The translations under genes were made by a program, and so were the position numbers. A model generated the notes under the pieces. It ran no database searches. It was not told the DNA's origin and was given only the letters and a program-made list of their open reading frames with translations. Positions 14,955 to 23,253 of a stretch of 27,706 nucleotides of DNA are shown here, one piece after another. This DNA comes from a virus. The stretch covers positions 1 through 27,706 of the IMG/VR virus record IMGVR_UViG_3300047994_000317; one strand, 5' to 3'. The stretch's first letter is position 1. Each line of letters starts with the position of its first letter.

Positions 14955-15318
14955 AGCCGGCGCGATGGCGGTGGGTGCGGTTGCGCTGTTCAGCCTTGGT
15001 TTTGCTGGCGGCTACCGCTTGGCGCTACCGGAAGTGCAGAAGGCGCAACTGGCGCTAAGCGCGCAGGTGACGCGCGATGCGGAAGCGGCCGAGGCGGCGG
15101 ATGAGAAGGCGACGGCGCAGGTTGTTGCCGATACCAATGCCAGCAATGCGGCGCTGGCGGCGCATCAGGGGCGCGGAGAGGCGGTGCAGGCCAAGCTGGG
15201 GGACGCGCTTGCCGGCATCCCCGCGCAGGCGGCGCAGGCCGGACAGGACGGGCCGGTTGCGCCGGTGTTGGGGCAAGCGCTGACGGCGATTGCGGCGGCG
15301 CAGGCGGGTGGGAAATGA
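14914..15318 (+). CDS. Candidate inner-membrane spanin (Rz-like)
   Basis: ATG 14914 follows AAGGA. The 134-residue product has one N-terminal transmembrane helix (about residues 16-34, GAMAVGAVALFSLGFAGGY) and then a periplasmic Ala/Gln/Glu-rich helix (about 40-100), matching i-spanin topology. It would pair with the lipoprotein at 15581-15901 to disrupt the outer membrane at the end of lysis. The pairing is inferred from topology and place. Confidence 0.7.
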   Translation: MSFPIPIPSLQAIKAGAMAVGAVALFSLGFAGGYRLALPEVQKAQLALSAQVTRDAEAAEAADEKATAQVVADTNASNAALAAHQGRGEAVQAKLGDALAGIPAQAAQAGQDGPVAPVLGQALTAIAAAQAGGK

Positions 15319-15581
15319 GCACGCAAGACGAATGGGACGATTGCTACGGACAGGGTGTTCCTGCGCGGTCAACGCCAACGATTCTCCGGCCGCACAAACG
15401 CGGCGCGGACGGGTTTCCCACGAGAAGCTCTGTGGAGCACTGGACGCCGGCCGAGCTTGCGATCGTGGAGGCGATGCGCGCCGTTGAGGATGCCGGCGCG
15501 AGTCCAGCCCTGACGGATGCGATCAATTTGCTGCAGCGGGCGCGAGATCGCGTCGCCGATCATGTTGAAGGGATAGCCTGA
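15315..15581 (+). CDS. Hypothetical phage protein between spanin candidates
   Basis: The 88-residue soluble product starts at an ATGA overlap with the i-spanin gene and its stop shares one base with the next ATG. The centre has WTPAELAIVEAMRAVEDAG, a helical segment, and then LTDAINLLQRARDRVADH. No family was recognised. Confidence 0.6.
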   Translation: MSTQDEWDDCYGQGVPARSTPTILRPHKRGADGFPTRSSVEHWTPAELAIVEAMRAVEDAGASPALTDAINLLQRARDRVADHVEGIA

Positions 15582-15901
15582 TGCTCTTTCGACCCGCGCC
15601 GCGTAAGGCGCTTATCGTGGTTCAATTGGTTTTGCTGGCGGTGCTGGTCATCCTGGGGCTGGCGGGCTGCGCGGCGCCGGCGCCGCCGGCGGCGGTGGTT
15701 GAAACGCGCTACCAGGTTGTGCGGGTGACCTTGCCGCCGGGCCTGCTGAAATGCGCCGACGCGCCGCCGGTGCCGCAGGCGCCCACGCTGCAGAGCGAGG
15801 TTGCCGGCTATATGGTGCGGCTGTGGGAGGCCGGGCAGGATTGCCGGGATGATGTGGCCTCGATCGCGACGATCGAAAATGCGCCGCCGTCATCGCCATA
15901 G
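15581..15901 (+). CDS. Lipoprotein, candidate outer-membrane spanin (Rz1-like)
   Basis: The 106-residue product has a basic N-terminus, a hydrophobic stretch and a lipobox LAGC with Cys30, so it should be a lipoprotein. A Pro-rich segment follows directly (APAPPAA), as in Rz1 proteins, then LPPGLLKCADAPPVP and an AGQDCRDD end that is common in phage o-spanins. It would complete the spanin complex with the 14914-15318 product. Unlike lambda, the two are separated by another gene and not nested. Confidence 0.75.
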   Translation: MLFRPAPRKALIVVQLVLLAVLVILGLAGCAAPAPPAAVVETRYQVVRVTLPPGLLKCADAPPVPQAPTLQSEVAGYMVRLWEAGQDCRDDVASIATIENAPPSSP

Positions 15902-15904
15902 CCG

Positions 15905-16273
15905 ATGAACCCGGAATGGATACAAGCCCTAGCAGAGCTTGCTGGCCTTATCATCGTGCTTGGGAATGCCGCTTTCTGGGCGGTGATATACCGCATGCAG
16001 GCGAGCTTCGTGACGCGGGCGGAGCACGGTAAAATGGGCGCCCGCGTGGACAAGGTCGAAACCGATATCGACGACATCAACGAGGCGCTGGCTAAGGTTT
16101 TCACGAATGAGCAGGCCGAGCAGCTGTACAACCGATTGGGCGTGGTGGAGAAGCAAGGTGCGACCCTGATCGGCCAGCTTGAAGGGACGACGAACAGCCT
16201 GGGGCGCCTTGGGCATCAGCTGGACCTGCTTTTCAAAAACGAACTCGATAAAGGCCGGGATCACAAAAGATGA
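15905..16273 (+). CDS. DUF2730 family protein (Mu gp25-like)
   Basis: The 122-residue product has one N-terminal transmembrane helix (about residues 8-30) followed by a long coiled coil (about 42-115) with VDKVETDIDDINEAL and LYNRLGVVEKQGATL. This layout and its place before gp26/gp27-like genes match DUF2730 of Mu-like phages. The role is not established. Confidence 0.75.
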   Translation: MNPEWIQALAELAGLIIVLGNAAFWAVIYRMQASFVTRAEHGKMGARVDKVETDIDDINEALAKVFTNEQAEQLYNRLGVVEKQGATLIGQLEGTTNSLGRLGHQLDLLFKNELDKGRDHKR

Positions 16274-16569
16274 GTTTTGCAGAGACGCTGGCCGAGGATC
16301 GGCGCCTGATCATGCTGCGCGCGCTGGATGAGGCAGGTTTTTCCGCCAATGAAACGGTGCTGGGCCGGGTGACCGAGGAATTCGGGCATCACCCGACGCG
16401 CGATTTGATCCGCGCGGATATGAGTTTCCTGGCGCAGCATGGATTGATCCGGCTGGAGAAGATCGCTGCGCAGAGCGGCGAGCTTTGGATTGCGCATTTG
16501 AAGACGCCAGGCCAGGAAGTGGCGCAGGGCCGCGTGCATCCGGGTGTAGCACGGCGCGAGCCCGGCTGA
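16270..16569 (+). CDS. Mu gp26-like phage protein (winged-helix-like)
   Basis: This 99-residue protein has the pattern ED RRLIMLRAL, NETVLGRVTEEFGH, RDLIRADMSFLAQHGLI and IAHLKTPGQEVAQGR seen in the small gp26-type proteins of Mu-like phages, which look like winged-helix folds. It overlaps the preceding gene by four bases and the next by one (TGATG). Its role is unknown; position suggests head or packaging regulation. Confidence 0.75.
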   Translation: MSFAETLAEDRRLIMLRALDEAGFSANETVLGRVTEEFGHHPTRDLIRADMSFLAQHGLIRLEKIAAQSGELWIAHLKTPGQEVAQGRVHPGVARREPG

Positions 16570-17150
16570 TGGCGCGGCCTTCCAGCATCGACCGGCTGCC
16601 GGACGCGATTAAGGCCGCGATCGGGCAGCTGCGGCAGAGCGGGCATACGATCGACGAGATATTGGCGCATCTGGCCGATATGAAAACCCAGGTGAGCCGG
16701 TCCGCGCTGGGCCGGCACGTGAAGGGGTTCGACAAGATTGCCGATAAAATGCGGCAATCCCGCGACGTGGCGACCGCGTTGGTGCGCGAGCTGGGCGATT
16801 TGCCGGAGAGCAAGACCGCGAAATTGAATATCGAGCTGATCCATTCCGCGGTGATGGATCTGTTCATGAATGCGCCTGAGGGCGGCGAGGCGGACGCGGA
16901 CGGCAAGGCGGCGACGCAAGGCAACCCGATGGGCTTGATGATGCTGGCCAAGGCGCTCGACCACCTTGGGCGCGCCAGCAAGAGCAACGTCGAATTCGTG
17001 GCGCTGGCGGAGAAGCGCGCTGCCGATAAGGCGCGGCAGGAAAGCGTGGCCGCGGTGGAGGCGGTGGCGAAAGATGCTGGGCTTTCCAGCGACACTGTGA
17101 CCGCGATTAAAGAGAAAATTTTTGGAGTGAAGCCTGATGCGCTTGCATGA
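16569..17150 (+). CDS. Small terminase subunit (DUF3486, Mu gp27-like)
   Basis: I start at ATG 16569 (MARPSSIDRLP), sharing a base with the previous stop. The 193 residues match DUF3486: RPSSIDRLPD, AIGQLRQSGHTIDEILAHL, VSRSALGRHVKGFD and the long helical C-terminal half. This family supplies the DNA-recognition subunit of Mu-type headful packaging. The large subunit follows after three small genes, an unusual separation. Confidence 0.87.
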   Translation: MARPSSIDRLPDAIKAAIGQLRQSGHTIDEILAHLADMKTQVSRSALGRHVKGFDKIADKMRQSRDVATALVRELGDLPESKTAKLNIELIHSAVMDLFMNAPEGGEADADGKAATQGNPMGLMMLAKALDHLGRASKSNVEFVALAEKRAADKARQESVAAVEAVAKDAGLSSDTVTAIKEKIFGVKPDALA

Positions 17151-17370
17151 ACTGGCCGGTGACGAGAGCGAGCGGCTGCGGGCGTTTTTGCTAAGCCGGG
17201 TCCAGGCCGGGGTTGATCCGCGCGCCCTGGTTATCGGCTGCGCGGCGCAGCTTGGCCGGATGGCGGCGACCTGCACGCAAGCGGGGCATTTGGAAGACAC
17301 GCTTGAAACGCTGATCAATACGATGCGGTACAACGCGCTGTTGAACGGGCCGGAGGTGGGAAATGCCTAG
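17137..17370 (+). CDS. Hypothetical small protein in packaging region
   Basis: This 77-residue, mostly helical protein overlaps the small terminase by 14 bases and the GcrA-like gene by eight. It carries LAGDESERLRAFLLSRVQ near the start. No family was recognised. Confidence 0.55.
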   Translation: MRLHELAGDESERLRAFLLSRVQAGVDPRALVIGCAAQLGRMAATCTQAGHLEDTLETLINTMRYNALLNGPEVGNA

Positions 17371-17878
17371 AAAGGGAGAGAAAGGAATGTCCGGTTTTTC
17401 GCCGCCAAAAACGGAGGCGTTCAAGGCGCGGCTTCGCGCATTGTGGGCGACGGGACTGTCGGCCGCCAAAATCGCCGAGGCAATGAACGTGTCGAAAAAC
17501 TCCGTCTTCGGTCTTGCGCACCGAATGAACCTGCCGACGCGCCCTTCGCCGATCAAACGGAGCATCGATCCGCAGAGCGGGGAGGTTGTGAAACGGGAAA
17601 AAAGCGACCGGCTGACCCTGGCGCCGGGGAAGCAGACGCTGCCGCCTTTGGCCTGCGTTGATACCGTGGTGATACCCCCCCCTGCGCCGGTAATTATGCC
17701 GCTGCGTAAATCGGAGCCGTGCTGCTGGCCAATCGGCGAGCCCGGCAAGCCGAGCTTCCATTTCTGCGATGCGCCGAGCGTTCCGGGCAAGGCTTATTGC
17801 GAGGCGCACCGCGCGATCGGCGTGGCGGGAACCGGGTCGCTGCAGGCCAGAACCTTGAACAAGCTGGCCGCCCTATGA
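17363..17878 (+). CDS. GcrA-family cell-cycle regulator, phage-encoded
   Basis: ATG 17363 follows GGAGGTGGG; ATG 17387 is an alternative. The product has 171 residues (Caulobacter GcrA 173). The N-terminal helix-turn-helix (about 27-55: LWATGLSAAKIAEAM, VSKNSVFGLAHRMNL) is followed by RPSPI, a Pro-rich linker and the conserved C-terminal pattern CCWPIGEPG, FHFC, and YCEAHR (Cys120/121, 135, 146, His149). GcrA is an alphaproteobacterial sigma70-associated regulator that acts at promoters methylated by CcrM at GANTC. A phage copy could redirect host or phage transcription through that system; this is inference. It sits between the two terminase genes. Confidence 0.88.
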   Translation: MPRKGEKGMSGFSPPKTEAFKARLRALWATGLSAAKIAEAMNVSKNSVFGLAHRMNLPTRPSPIKRSIDPQSGEVVKREKSDRLTLAPGKQTLPPLACVDTVVIPPPAPVIMPLRKSEPCCWPIGEPGKPSFHFCDAPSVPGKAYCEAHRAIGVAGTGSLQARTLNKLAAL

Positions 17879-18066
17879 TCCCGGAGCCGCAAGCGCAGCA
17901 AATGGTGATGGCCGCCGTTCCCGATACCGGCGTTGCCGTGGAGGACGGTTTTGAGGCGTATGTGATGGGGTTCGAGCGGTGCGCCAACCCGTATTGCCTT
18001 GGCCTGCCGGAACACACGGCCTGGGATAATGGCTGGGAGCTGGCGCGGGATTATCATGGACGGTAG
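17875..18066 (+). CDS. Rmf/CrpP-like small protein
   Basis: The ATG at 17875 overlaps the GcrA stop, and the product has 63 residues. The C-terminal half reads GFEAYVMGFERCANPYCLG then WDNGWELARDYH, which fits the ribosome modulation factor / CrpP pattern (a G-x-x-A-x-x-x-G segment, NPY, and W-x-x-G-W-x-x-A). Rmf dimerises ribosomes and silences translation. CrpP-like proteins have been linked to plasmids and phages, with other proposed roles. The family call is from motif reading only, and the function here is open. Confidence 0.6.
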   Translation: MIPEPQAQQMVMAAVPDTGVAVEDGFEAYVMGFERCANPYCLGLPEHTAWDNGWELARDYHGR

Positions 18067-19654
18067 GACCTATGCCGGCCCTGAAGAATTGCCCGATGTG
18101 TTCTGCGGGTTTCAGCAGCGGTTTCTCAGCGCGTGCTCGAAATACGCCGTGCTGGTTTGGGAGAAGAGCCGCCGCACGGGTTTCTCATGGATGGCGGCGC
18201 TGCATGCCTGCCTGACGTCCAGCAGCGCCGCCGCCGCCGGCGGCATGGATACGTTCTACCTTGGTTACAACATGGAGATGACCCGCGAGTTCATCGACTA
18301 TGTCGGCGAATGGGCGAAGCTGCTCTCGGTTGCGGTAAGCGAGATGCAAGAAGAAATCTTCAAAAACCCAGACCATCCAGAAAAGGACATCCTGGCTTTT
18401 CGTATAATGTTCGCGAGTGGGTTCAAAGTGCTAGCCTTGCCTTCGGTGCCGCGGGCGCTGCGCGGCATGCAGGGCCTGGTGATCATCGACGAAGCCGCGT
18501 TCCACGACGATCTGGACGGCGTGATGAAGGCGGCGTTCGCGCTGCTGATTTGGGGCGGCCGGGTGATTATCCTCAGCACCCATAATGGCGATGCAAACCC
18601 GTTCAACGTGCTTGTGCAGGATATTCGTGCCGGGAGGCTGCCGTATCACCTTGAGCGGACCACGCTCGATGACGCGATTTCCGACGGGTTGTTCAAGCGG
18701 GTTTGCCTGAAGACAGGCGAGACCTGGTCGGCCGAGCGCGAGGTTGAATGGCGGAAAGAGCTAATCGCGATCTACGGCGCGAATGCCGATGAGGAACTGT
18801 TCGTCATCCCGAGCGCGGGATCTGGCGCGTATCTTTCAGCCGCGGTGATCGAGGCCAGGATGCGCGATGACATCCCGGTGCTGCGGCTGGATTTGCCGGG
18901 CAGCTTTTTGATGATGGCCGAGCATCTGCGCGTGGCGGAAATTAAGGATTGGTGCGAAGAAAATTTGCTGCCGGTGCTGAAGGATTTGAACCCGAAAGAG
19001 CCGCATGCGTTCGGGCAGGATTTTGGGCGCAAGCGCGACCTTTCGGTATTCTGGCCACTGGCGATCCAGAGCAACCTGGTTCTACGCACGCCGTTTTTGC
19101 TGGAGATGCGCAACGTCCCGCACACCTCGCAGAGCCAGATCGTATTTTATATCTGCGACCGGCTGCCGCTGCTGCGGGCCGGGAAATTCGATGCCGGCGG
19201 CAATGGCAGCTACCTGGCGGAAGTGACGATGCAGAAATATGGCGAGCGGATCGAGCCGGTGCTGCTGAGCGAGCCGTGGTACCGGGAGAACATGCCGCGC
19301 TGGAAGGCGCAGTTCGAGGACGGCACGATACTCATTCCGAAGGATCGCGAGGTGCTGGACGATCACCGCCTGGTGAAGCTGATCCGCGGCGTGGGGCGCG
19401 TGCCGGATGAGCGCACAGGCGAGAAGGATAAGAAGCGGCACGGCGACAGCGCGATCGCCGGCGCGCTGGCGGTGGCGGCCGCGAAGGCGGCGCCGGTGAT
19501 TTATGAATATGAGGCGGTGGGGCGCTTGCCCGTGGCGCAGGGCGGCCGGCAGGGATTTTACCGGACGGCCGAGGAAGCCAATGACGCGGATGATGCCGAG
19601 CAGGACGGCAGCCGGGGCTTTATGCCGAAGCTTTCGCGGAGGACTTACCAGTGA
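18056..19654 (+). CDS. Terminase large subunit (Mu gp28-like)
   Basis: I use ATG 18056, giving 532 residues; an upstream in-frame TTG lies at 17999. The ATPase half has a Walker A-like EKSRRTGFSW (about residues 36-45) and Walker B LVIIDEAAF (141-149, D145/E146). The C-terminal nuclease half begins around FGQDFGRKRDLSVFW (D322) and includes FDAGGNGSYLAE. It cuts and pumps phage DNA into the prohead, and in Mu packages phage DNA with flanking host DNA. The gene overlaps the Rmf-like gene by 11 bases and appears complete. Confidence 0.92.
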   Translation: MDGRTYAGPEELPDVFCGFQQRFLSACSKYAVLVWEKSRRTGFSWMAALHACLTSSSAAAAGGMDTFYLGYNMEMTREFIDYVGEWAKLLSVAVSEMQEEIFKNPDHPEKDILAFRIMFASGFKVLALPSVPRALRGMQGLVIIDEAAFHDDLDGVMKAAFALLIWGGRVIILSTHNGDANPFNVLVQDIRAGRLPYHLERTTLDDAISDGLFKRVCLKTGETWSAEREVEWRKELIAIYGANADEELFVIPSAGSGAYLSAAVIEARMRDDIPVLRLDLPGSFLMMAEHLRVAEIKDWCEENLLPVLKDLNPKEPHAFGQDFGRKRDLSVFWPLAIQSNLVLRTPFLLEMRNVPHTSQSQIVFYICDRLPLLRAGKFDAGGNGSYLAEVTMQKYGERIEPVLLSEPWYRENMPRWKAQFEDGTILIPKDREVLDDHRLVKLIRGVGRVPDERTGEKDKKRHGDSAIAGALAVAAAKAAPVIYEYEAVGRLPVAQGGRQGFYRTAEEANDADDAEQDGSRGFMPKLSRRTYQ

Positions 19655-19938
19655 GCGCCCCGATCGATGAGGACGATAAAGCCCGCATGGCTCAGTCCGA
19701 AGTGAAGCTGCTGGGCATCACCGTGGAGAAACTGAAATCGGTTAGCGAGCTGACTGCGGAGGAGCGGCGGTTTGTAGAGGCGATGGATCTGCAGCTCAAC
19801 GTCTTCCGCAAGATCGTGGAGCGCGGCGAGGTTCAGCGCATCAAGGATTTGGCGTGGAAGTACCGGCGCAAGATGCCTTCGCATTTGGCGCCGAAGCTGC
19901 CGCCGTATGATCCGATTGTAGTGGAGATGGGCCTGTGA
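19651..19938 (+). CDS. Hypothetical phage protein after large terminase
   Basis: The 95-residue helical, charged product starts at GTG 19651 overlapping the terminase stop and overlaps the glycosyltransferase start by four bases. The last part, YRRKMPSHLAPKLPPYDP, is Pro/basic-rich. No family was recognised. Confidence 0.6.
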   Translation: MSAPIDEDDKARMAQSEVKLLGITVEKLKSVSELTAEERRFVEAMDLQLNVFRKIVERGEVQRIKDLAWKYRRKMPSHLAPKLPPYDPIVVEMGL

Positions 19939-21008
19939 CGAAAATTCTTTTTATTTTGAAATACCGAGAGAACGATTATGGAGAGGAGCGGCGCCCATAT
20001 TCTCAGGGCCTGTCGAGCGGCCTTTTTAATAGCGCCAGCTACATATCCGATGCGCTCCGGCCTCAGTTTGAGACCGAACTGGTGCAGGTTGCCGATAATA
20101 ATTGCATCGATCGTGAGGTGACGCGGTTCCGGCCGGACGTCGTGATCATCGAAGCCTATTGGGTTGTGCCGGAGAAATTTGCGGTGCTGACCAAGCTGCA
20201 CCCGAACGTGCAATGGATTATCCGCAACCACTCCAACTCGCCGTTCCTGGCAAACGAGGGCATCGCGTATGGGTGGAGCACTGAATATGTGAAGCATCCG
20301 AATGTATGGATCAGCTCCAACCATCCGGCCGCCCAGCAAGAGTTCAAGGATCTGCTGCGCGTGGTTTTCGATTCGAAGTTCGGCGCCCGCTTTCAGAAAG
20401 CCGTTTACACGCCTAATTACTATCCTGTTCCGGATGAGGTGCCGACATACGCGCCTTATGCCGATCGAAGCTCGATCGATATTGGCTGTTTCGGAGCCAT
20501 TCGGCCACTTAAGAACCAGATGATCCAGGCGCTTGCCGCGATCGAGTGGTCGCGGCAAAATGGTAAATTTTTGCGCTTTCATATGAATGGAAGCCGCGTG
20601 GAGGGTAAAGGCGACCCGATACTCAAAAACCTTCAGTCGCTCTTCTCCAACATCGAGACGGCCAAGTTGATCGAACATCCTTGGCTTTCGAGGGCAGAAT
20701 TCCTCACCCTGGTTGCAAAGATGGACCTTGGGCTACAGGTTTCGTTCAGCGAGACGTTCAATATCGTGGCGGCAGATTTTGCGGTGTGCGGCGTTCCGAT
20801 TGTGGTGAGCCCGGAAATCGACTGGGTAGACCATCGCTTCCGCGCCAACCCCACATCGGTCGAGAGCATCTGCGCTGCGATCTCAAAAGCGCTGACCACG
20901 CATGGCTGGGTCCATAAGGACAGAACCATCGAGACGCTGCGCCTGCGCAATGCCGAGGCGCTCTCGGCTTGGGAAACCGGGATCGATACAGTCTTGGCGA
21001 TGTCATGA
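19935..21008 (+). CDS. Phage-borne glycosyltransferase (GT-B / GT4-like)
   Basis: This 357-residue protein starts at GTG 19935. Its N-terminal half has a Rossmann-like entry (KILFILKYREND) and the segments VVIIEAYWVVPEKF and WIIRNHSNSPFLANEGI (about 94-110). The C-terminal half has IGCFGAIRPLKNQ (about 183-195) and SFSETFNIVAADFAVCGVPIVVS (about 270-292), the nucleotide-sugar-binding E-x7-E-like region of GT4-type enzymes. It likely transfers a sugar to a phage or host product such as DNA, capsid or cell-surface glycan; the acceptor cannot be read from sequence. It lies between large terminase and portal, an accessory (moron) position, and its first bases are AT-rich compared with its neighbours. 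Confidence 0.8.
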   Translation: MTKILFILKYRENDYGEERRPYSQGLSSGLFNSASYISDALRPQFETELVQVADNNCIDREVTRFRPDVVIIEAYWVVPEKFAVLTKLHPNVQWIIRNHSNSPFLANEGIAYGWSTEYVKHPNVWISSNHPAAQQEFKDLLRVVFDSKFGARFQKAVYTPNYYPVPDEVPTYAPYADRSSIDIGCFGAIRPLKNQMIQALAAIEWSRQNGKFLRFHMNGSRVEGKGDPILKNLQSLFSNIETAKLIEHPWLSRAEFLTLVAKMDLGLQVSFSETFNIVAADFAVCGVPIVVSPEIDWVDHRFRANPTSVESICAAISKALTTHGWVHKDRTIETLRLRNAEALSAWETGIDTVLAMS

Positions 21009-21232
21009 CGCACAAACCGCTCGCAGGGATGTCGTTTGGTGAGCTGCATGCTGAGCTGATCGCGGCGACTGCGGCGGTGCAGGCGGTGGAATATCAGGAT
21101 GGGCTGGCCAGCTATATGGCGGTCAGGGATGCCGCCTGCGCGCGCAAGCGGGCCGTGGAGGTGGAGATCGACCGGCGACTGACCGAACTACGGATCGATG
21201 AAAAAGGGGGCACTATCGGTGCAGATTTGTAA
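21005..21232 (+). CDS. Hypothetical small phage protein
   Basis: I use ATG 21005, overlapping the glycosyltransferase stop. The 75-residue protein is helical (MSFGELHAELIAATAAVQA, then KRAVEVEIDRRLTELRI). It overlaps the next gene by 14 bases. No family was recognised. Confidence 0.6.
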   Translation: MTHKPLAGMSFGELHAELIAATAAVQAVEYQDGLASYMAVRDAACARKRAVEVEIDRRLTELRIDEKGGTIGADL

Positions 21233-21572
21233 AGAGCATTGGGAAAAGTTGCGGGCTGCAATCGAAAAACGTGGCCTATCACATCTCGTTGCAAATAGCG
21301 GCGAGCAAGCTTTCGAGAACATTATCTCGGAGCTCTCCGGTGAGAATGCGCCGCATGATCCGCTCATGTCCTGCAACTGGATGATCCATGGCCAGGCGCT
21401 CGAACGCGGCGGCCTGTATTTGATGGGGCAAAAGGAAGACGGAACCGCTTACTGCCCTATCTGCGAAGCGATATCTCACGGCGCTGGTGACGAGAAATTT
21501 TGGATCGATGGTCCAGCTGAGGCAGAGTTGACCTTTTGTCGAGAGCAAGGGTTGGTCCCAAATGTCCAGTGA
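21219..21572 (+). CDS. Phage protein with CPIC motif
   Basis: I choose GTG 21219 because AAGGGGG lies just upstream; ATG 21198 is in frame. The product has 117 residues. The pattern ICKEHWEKLRAAIEKRGLSHLV near the N-terminus (split: ICKEHWEKLRAAI and EKRGLSHLV), PLMSCNWMIHGQALERGGLYLMG and YCPICEA recalls a family of small phage proteins next to terminase/portal genes. Cys residues at the start and at CPIC could bind zinc. The function is unknown. It overlaps the portal start by 11 bases. Confidence 0.65.
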   Translation: MQICKEHWEKLRAAIEKRGLSHLVANSGEQAFENIISELSGENAPHDPLMSCNWMIHGQALERGGLYLMGQKEDGTAYCPICEAISHGAGDEKFWIDGPAEAELTFCREQGLVPNVQ

Positions 21573-23253
21573 TAGCGGCCTGGTCGACCAGTTCGGTTTT
21601 GCCATCCTATCGTCGGATATCGCGCAGCTTAAAGGCGAGATGGCTGCGCCAAGCAGCTTTTCCGGCCGGCCGCCTTTTGCCGGGCATCTGGCGTTCGGCA
21701 TCGATCCTGGGCGGCTTGGGATGATCATCCGGGCGGCCGATAATGGCTCGACGCGGGAGTGGTATATCCTGGCGGAAGAGATCGAGGAGCTTTTCAGCCA
21801 TTATTCCTCGGTGCTGGCGAAGCGCCGGCGGCAGGTTTGCCTGCTGCCGATGACGGTTGAAGCCGCAGAGGACGTGAAAGACGGCGAGAAGCATGCCGAC
21901 TTCGTGCGGAAATGGCTGCAAAAGAAGGTGCTGGCGCGGGCGATGTTCGATATCACGGACGCGATCGGCAAAGGCTATACCGCGAACGAAATCATCTGGG
22001 ATACGCGGCCGGACCGGGTTGAGCCGGCCGAGATCAAATGGCGGCATCAGCGCGATTTCGAGGTGAGCTGGAAAGACGGGCAGACGATCTGGCTGCGCGA
22101 CGGCGCCGGGTTTTTGGATCTGCCGCCGCATAAATTCCTGTTGCATGCGCATTGCAGCAAGAGCGGTGACCCCGTGCGCAGCGGGCTGACCCGCATGGTG
22201 GCCTGGCTGTGGATGTATTCGACCTTTACGCTGAAGGACTGGGCGCTGTTCGTGCAGGGCTACGGCTTGCCGGTGCGGGTAGGCAAATACGGGCCGACGG
22301 CATCCGACAGCGATAAGCGCACGTTGTGGCGGGCGGTGCGCGGCATCGCCGGCGACCTGGCGGCGATTATCCCCGATTCGATGGCGCTGGAGTTTATTGA
22401 AGCAAAGGGCGCCAATGACGGCGCCAGGCTGTTCACCGAACGGGCGAACTGGCTGAACTATGAGGTCTCGAAACTCGTGCTGGGTAGCACCGCCGGGACG
22501 GATGCGATTTCCGGCGGGCATGCGGTGGGACAAGAGCATCGCTCGGCCGAGCAGGATGTGGAGAAGTTCGATGCCGAGCTGCTGGGCGATAGCATCAGCC
22601 GGCAGATCGTGCAGGCGATGGTGGCGTTCACGTTCGGGCCGCAGGACGGCTACCCGGTTATTACCATCGGCCAGAAGGAACAGGTGCCGCTGAGCGACGT
22701 GATTGCGGGCGTTGCGGATCTCGGGCCGCTTGGCTTCACGGCAAAGACGCAGGAGATCCGCGACCGGTTGCAGCTTACGAAGCCGGAGGCCGGCGACGAA
22801 GTGATCGGGATGCCGCCGGCGGCAGGCGGAACCCGGGCCGGTGCAACCAACCCTGACGGCTCGCCGATCGCGAAGGCGGATTTGACGGTGAAGGCGAACC
22901 CGCATCCGGAGATCAACCCGAGTTCGGATGAGCGGGCGCTGATGACGCGGACCCAGGCGAAACTTTTTGGGCGCCTGGTGGCGATGCATACCGGCGGCGC
23001 CGGGCAGCTGATGGAGGCGCTGGAGACGCGCCTGGCGCGCGAGGCCGGCGGCGCGATGGCGGCGATGACCGACCAGGTGCGCGCCTGCATGGAGCAGGCG
23101 GAGGATTTGCCGGATTTCGCGGCGCGCGTGGCGAAGTTGGGGCTGGATGACAAGGCGTTCGCCACGGCGATGACGCAGGGCATGGCGCTGGCGCATGTGG
23201 CCGGGCAGTCCTCGGTGCTGGATGAGATCGCGCCGTTTGCGAGGGCGTCGTGA
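21562..23253 (+). CDS. Portal protein (DUF935, Mu gp29-like)
   Basis: The 563-residue protein matches the DUF935 Mu-type portal: KGYTANEIIWDTR, AEIKWRHQRDFEVSW, PHKFLLHAHCSKSGDPVRSGL, TLKDWALFVQGYGLPVRVGKY and LVLGSTAGTDAISGGHAVGQEH (long strings here are given in pieces of the gene between about residues 135 and 335). It forms the dodecameric DNA channel at the head vertex, contacts the terminase and nucleates head assembly. The C-terminal 150 residues are Ala-rich and less conserved. It overlaps the CPIC protein gene upstream and the next small gene by four bases. Confidence 0.92.
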   Translation: MSSDSGLVDQFGFAILSSDIAQLKGEMAAPSSFSGRPPFAGHLAFGIDPGRLGMIIRAADNGSTREWYILAEEIEELFSHYSSVLAKRRRQVCLLPMTVEAAEDVKDGEKHADFVRKWLQKKVLARAMFDITDAIGKGYTANEIIWDTRPDRVEPAEIKWRHQRDFEVSWKDGQTIWLRDGAGFLDLPPHKFLLHAHCSKSGDPVRSGLTRMVAWLWMYSTFTLKDWALFVQGYGLPVRVGKYGPTASDSDKRTLWRAVRGIAGDLAAIIPDSMALEFIEAKGANDGARLFTERANWLNYEVSKLVLGSTAGTDAISGGHAVGQEHRSAEQDVEKFDAELLGDSISRQIVQAMVAFTFGPQDGYPVITIGQKEQVPLSDVIAGVADLGPLGFTAKTQEIRDRLQLTKPEAGDEVIGMPPAAGGTRAGATNPDGSPIAKADLTVKANPHPEINPSSDERALMTRTQAKLFGRLVAMHTGGAGQLMEALETRLAREAGGAMAAMTDQVRACMEQAEDLPDFAARVAKLGLDDKAFATAMTQGMALAHVAGQSSVLDEIAPFARAS

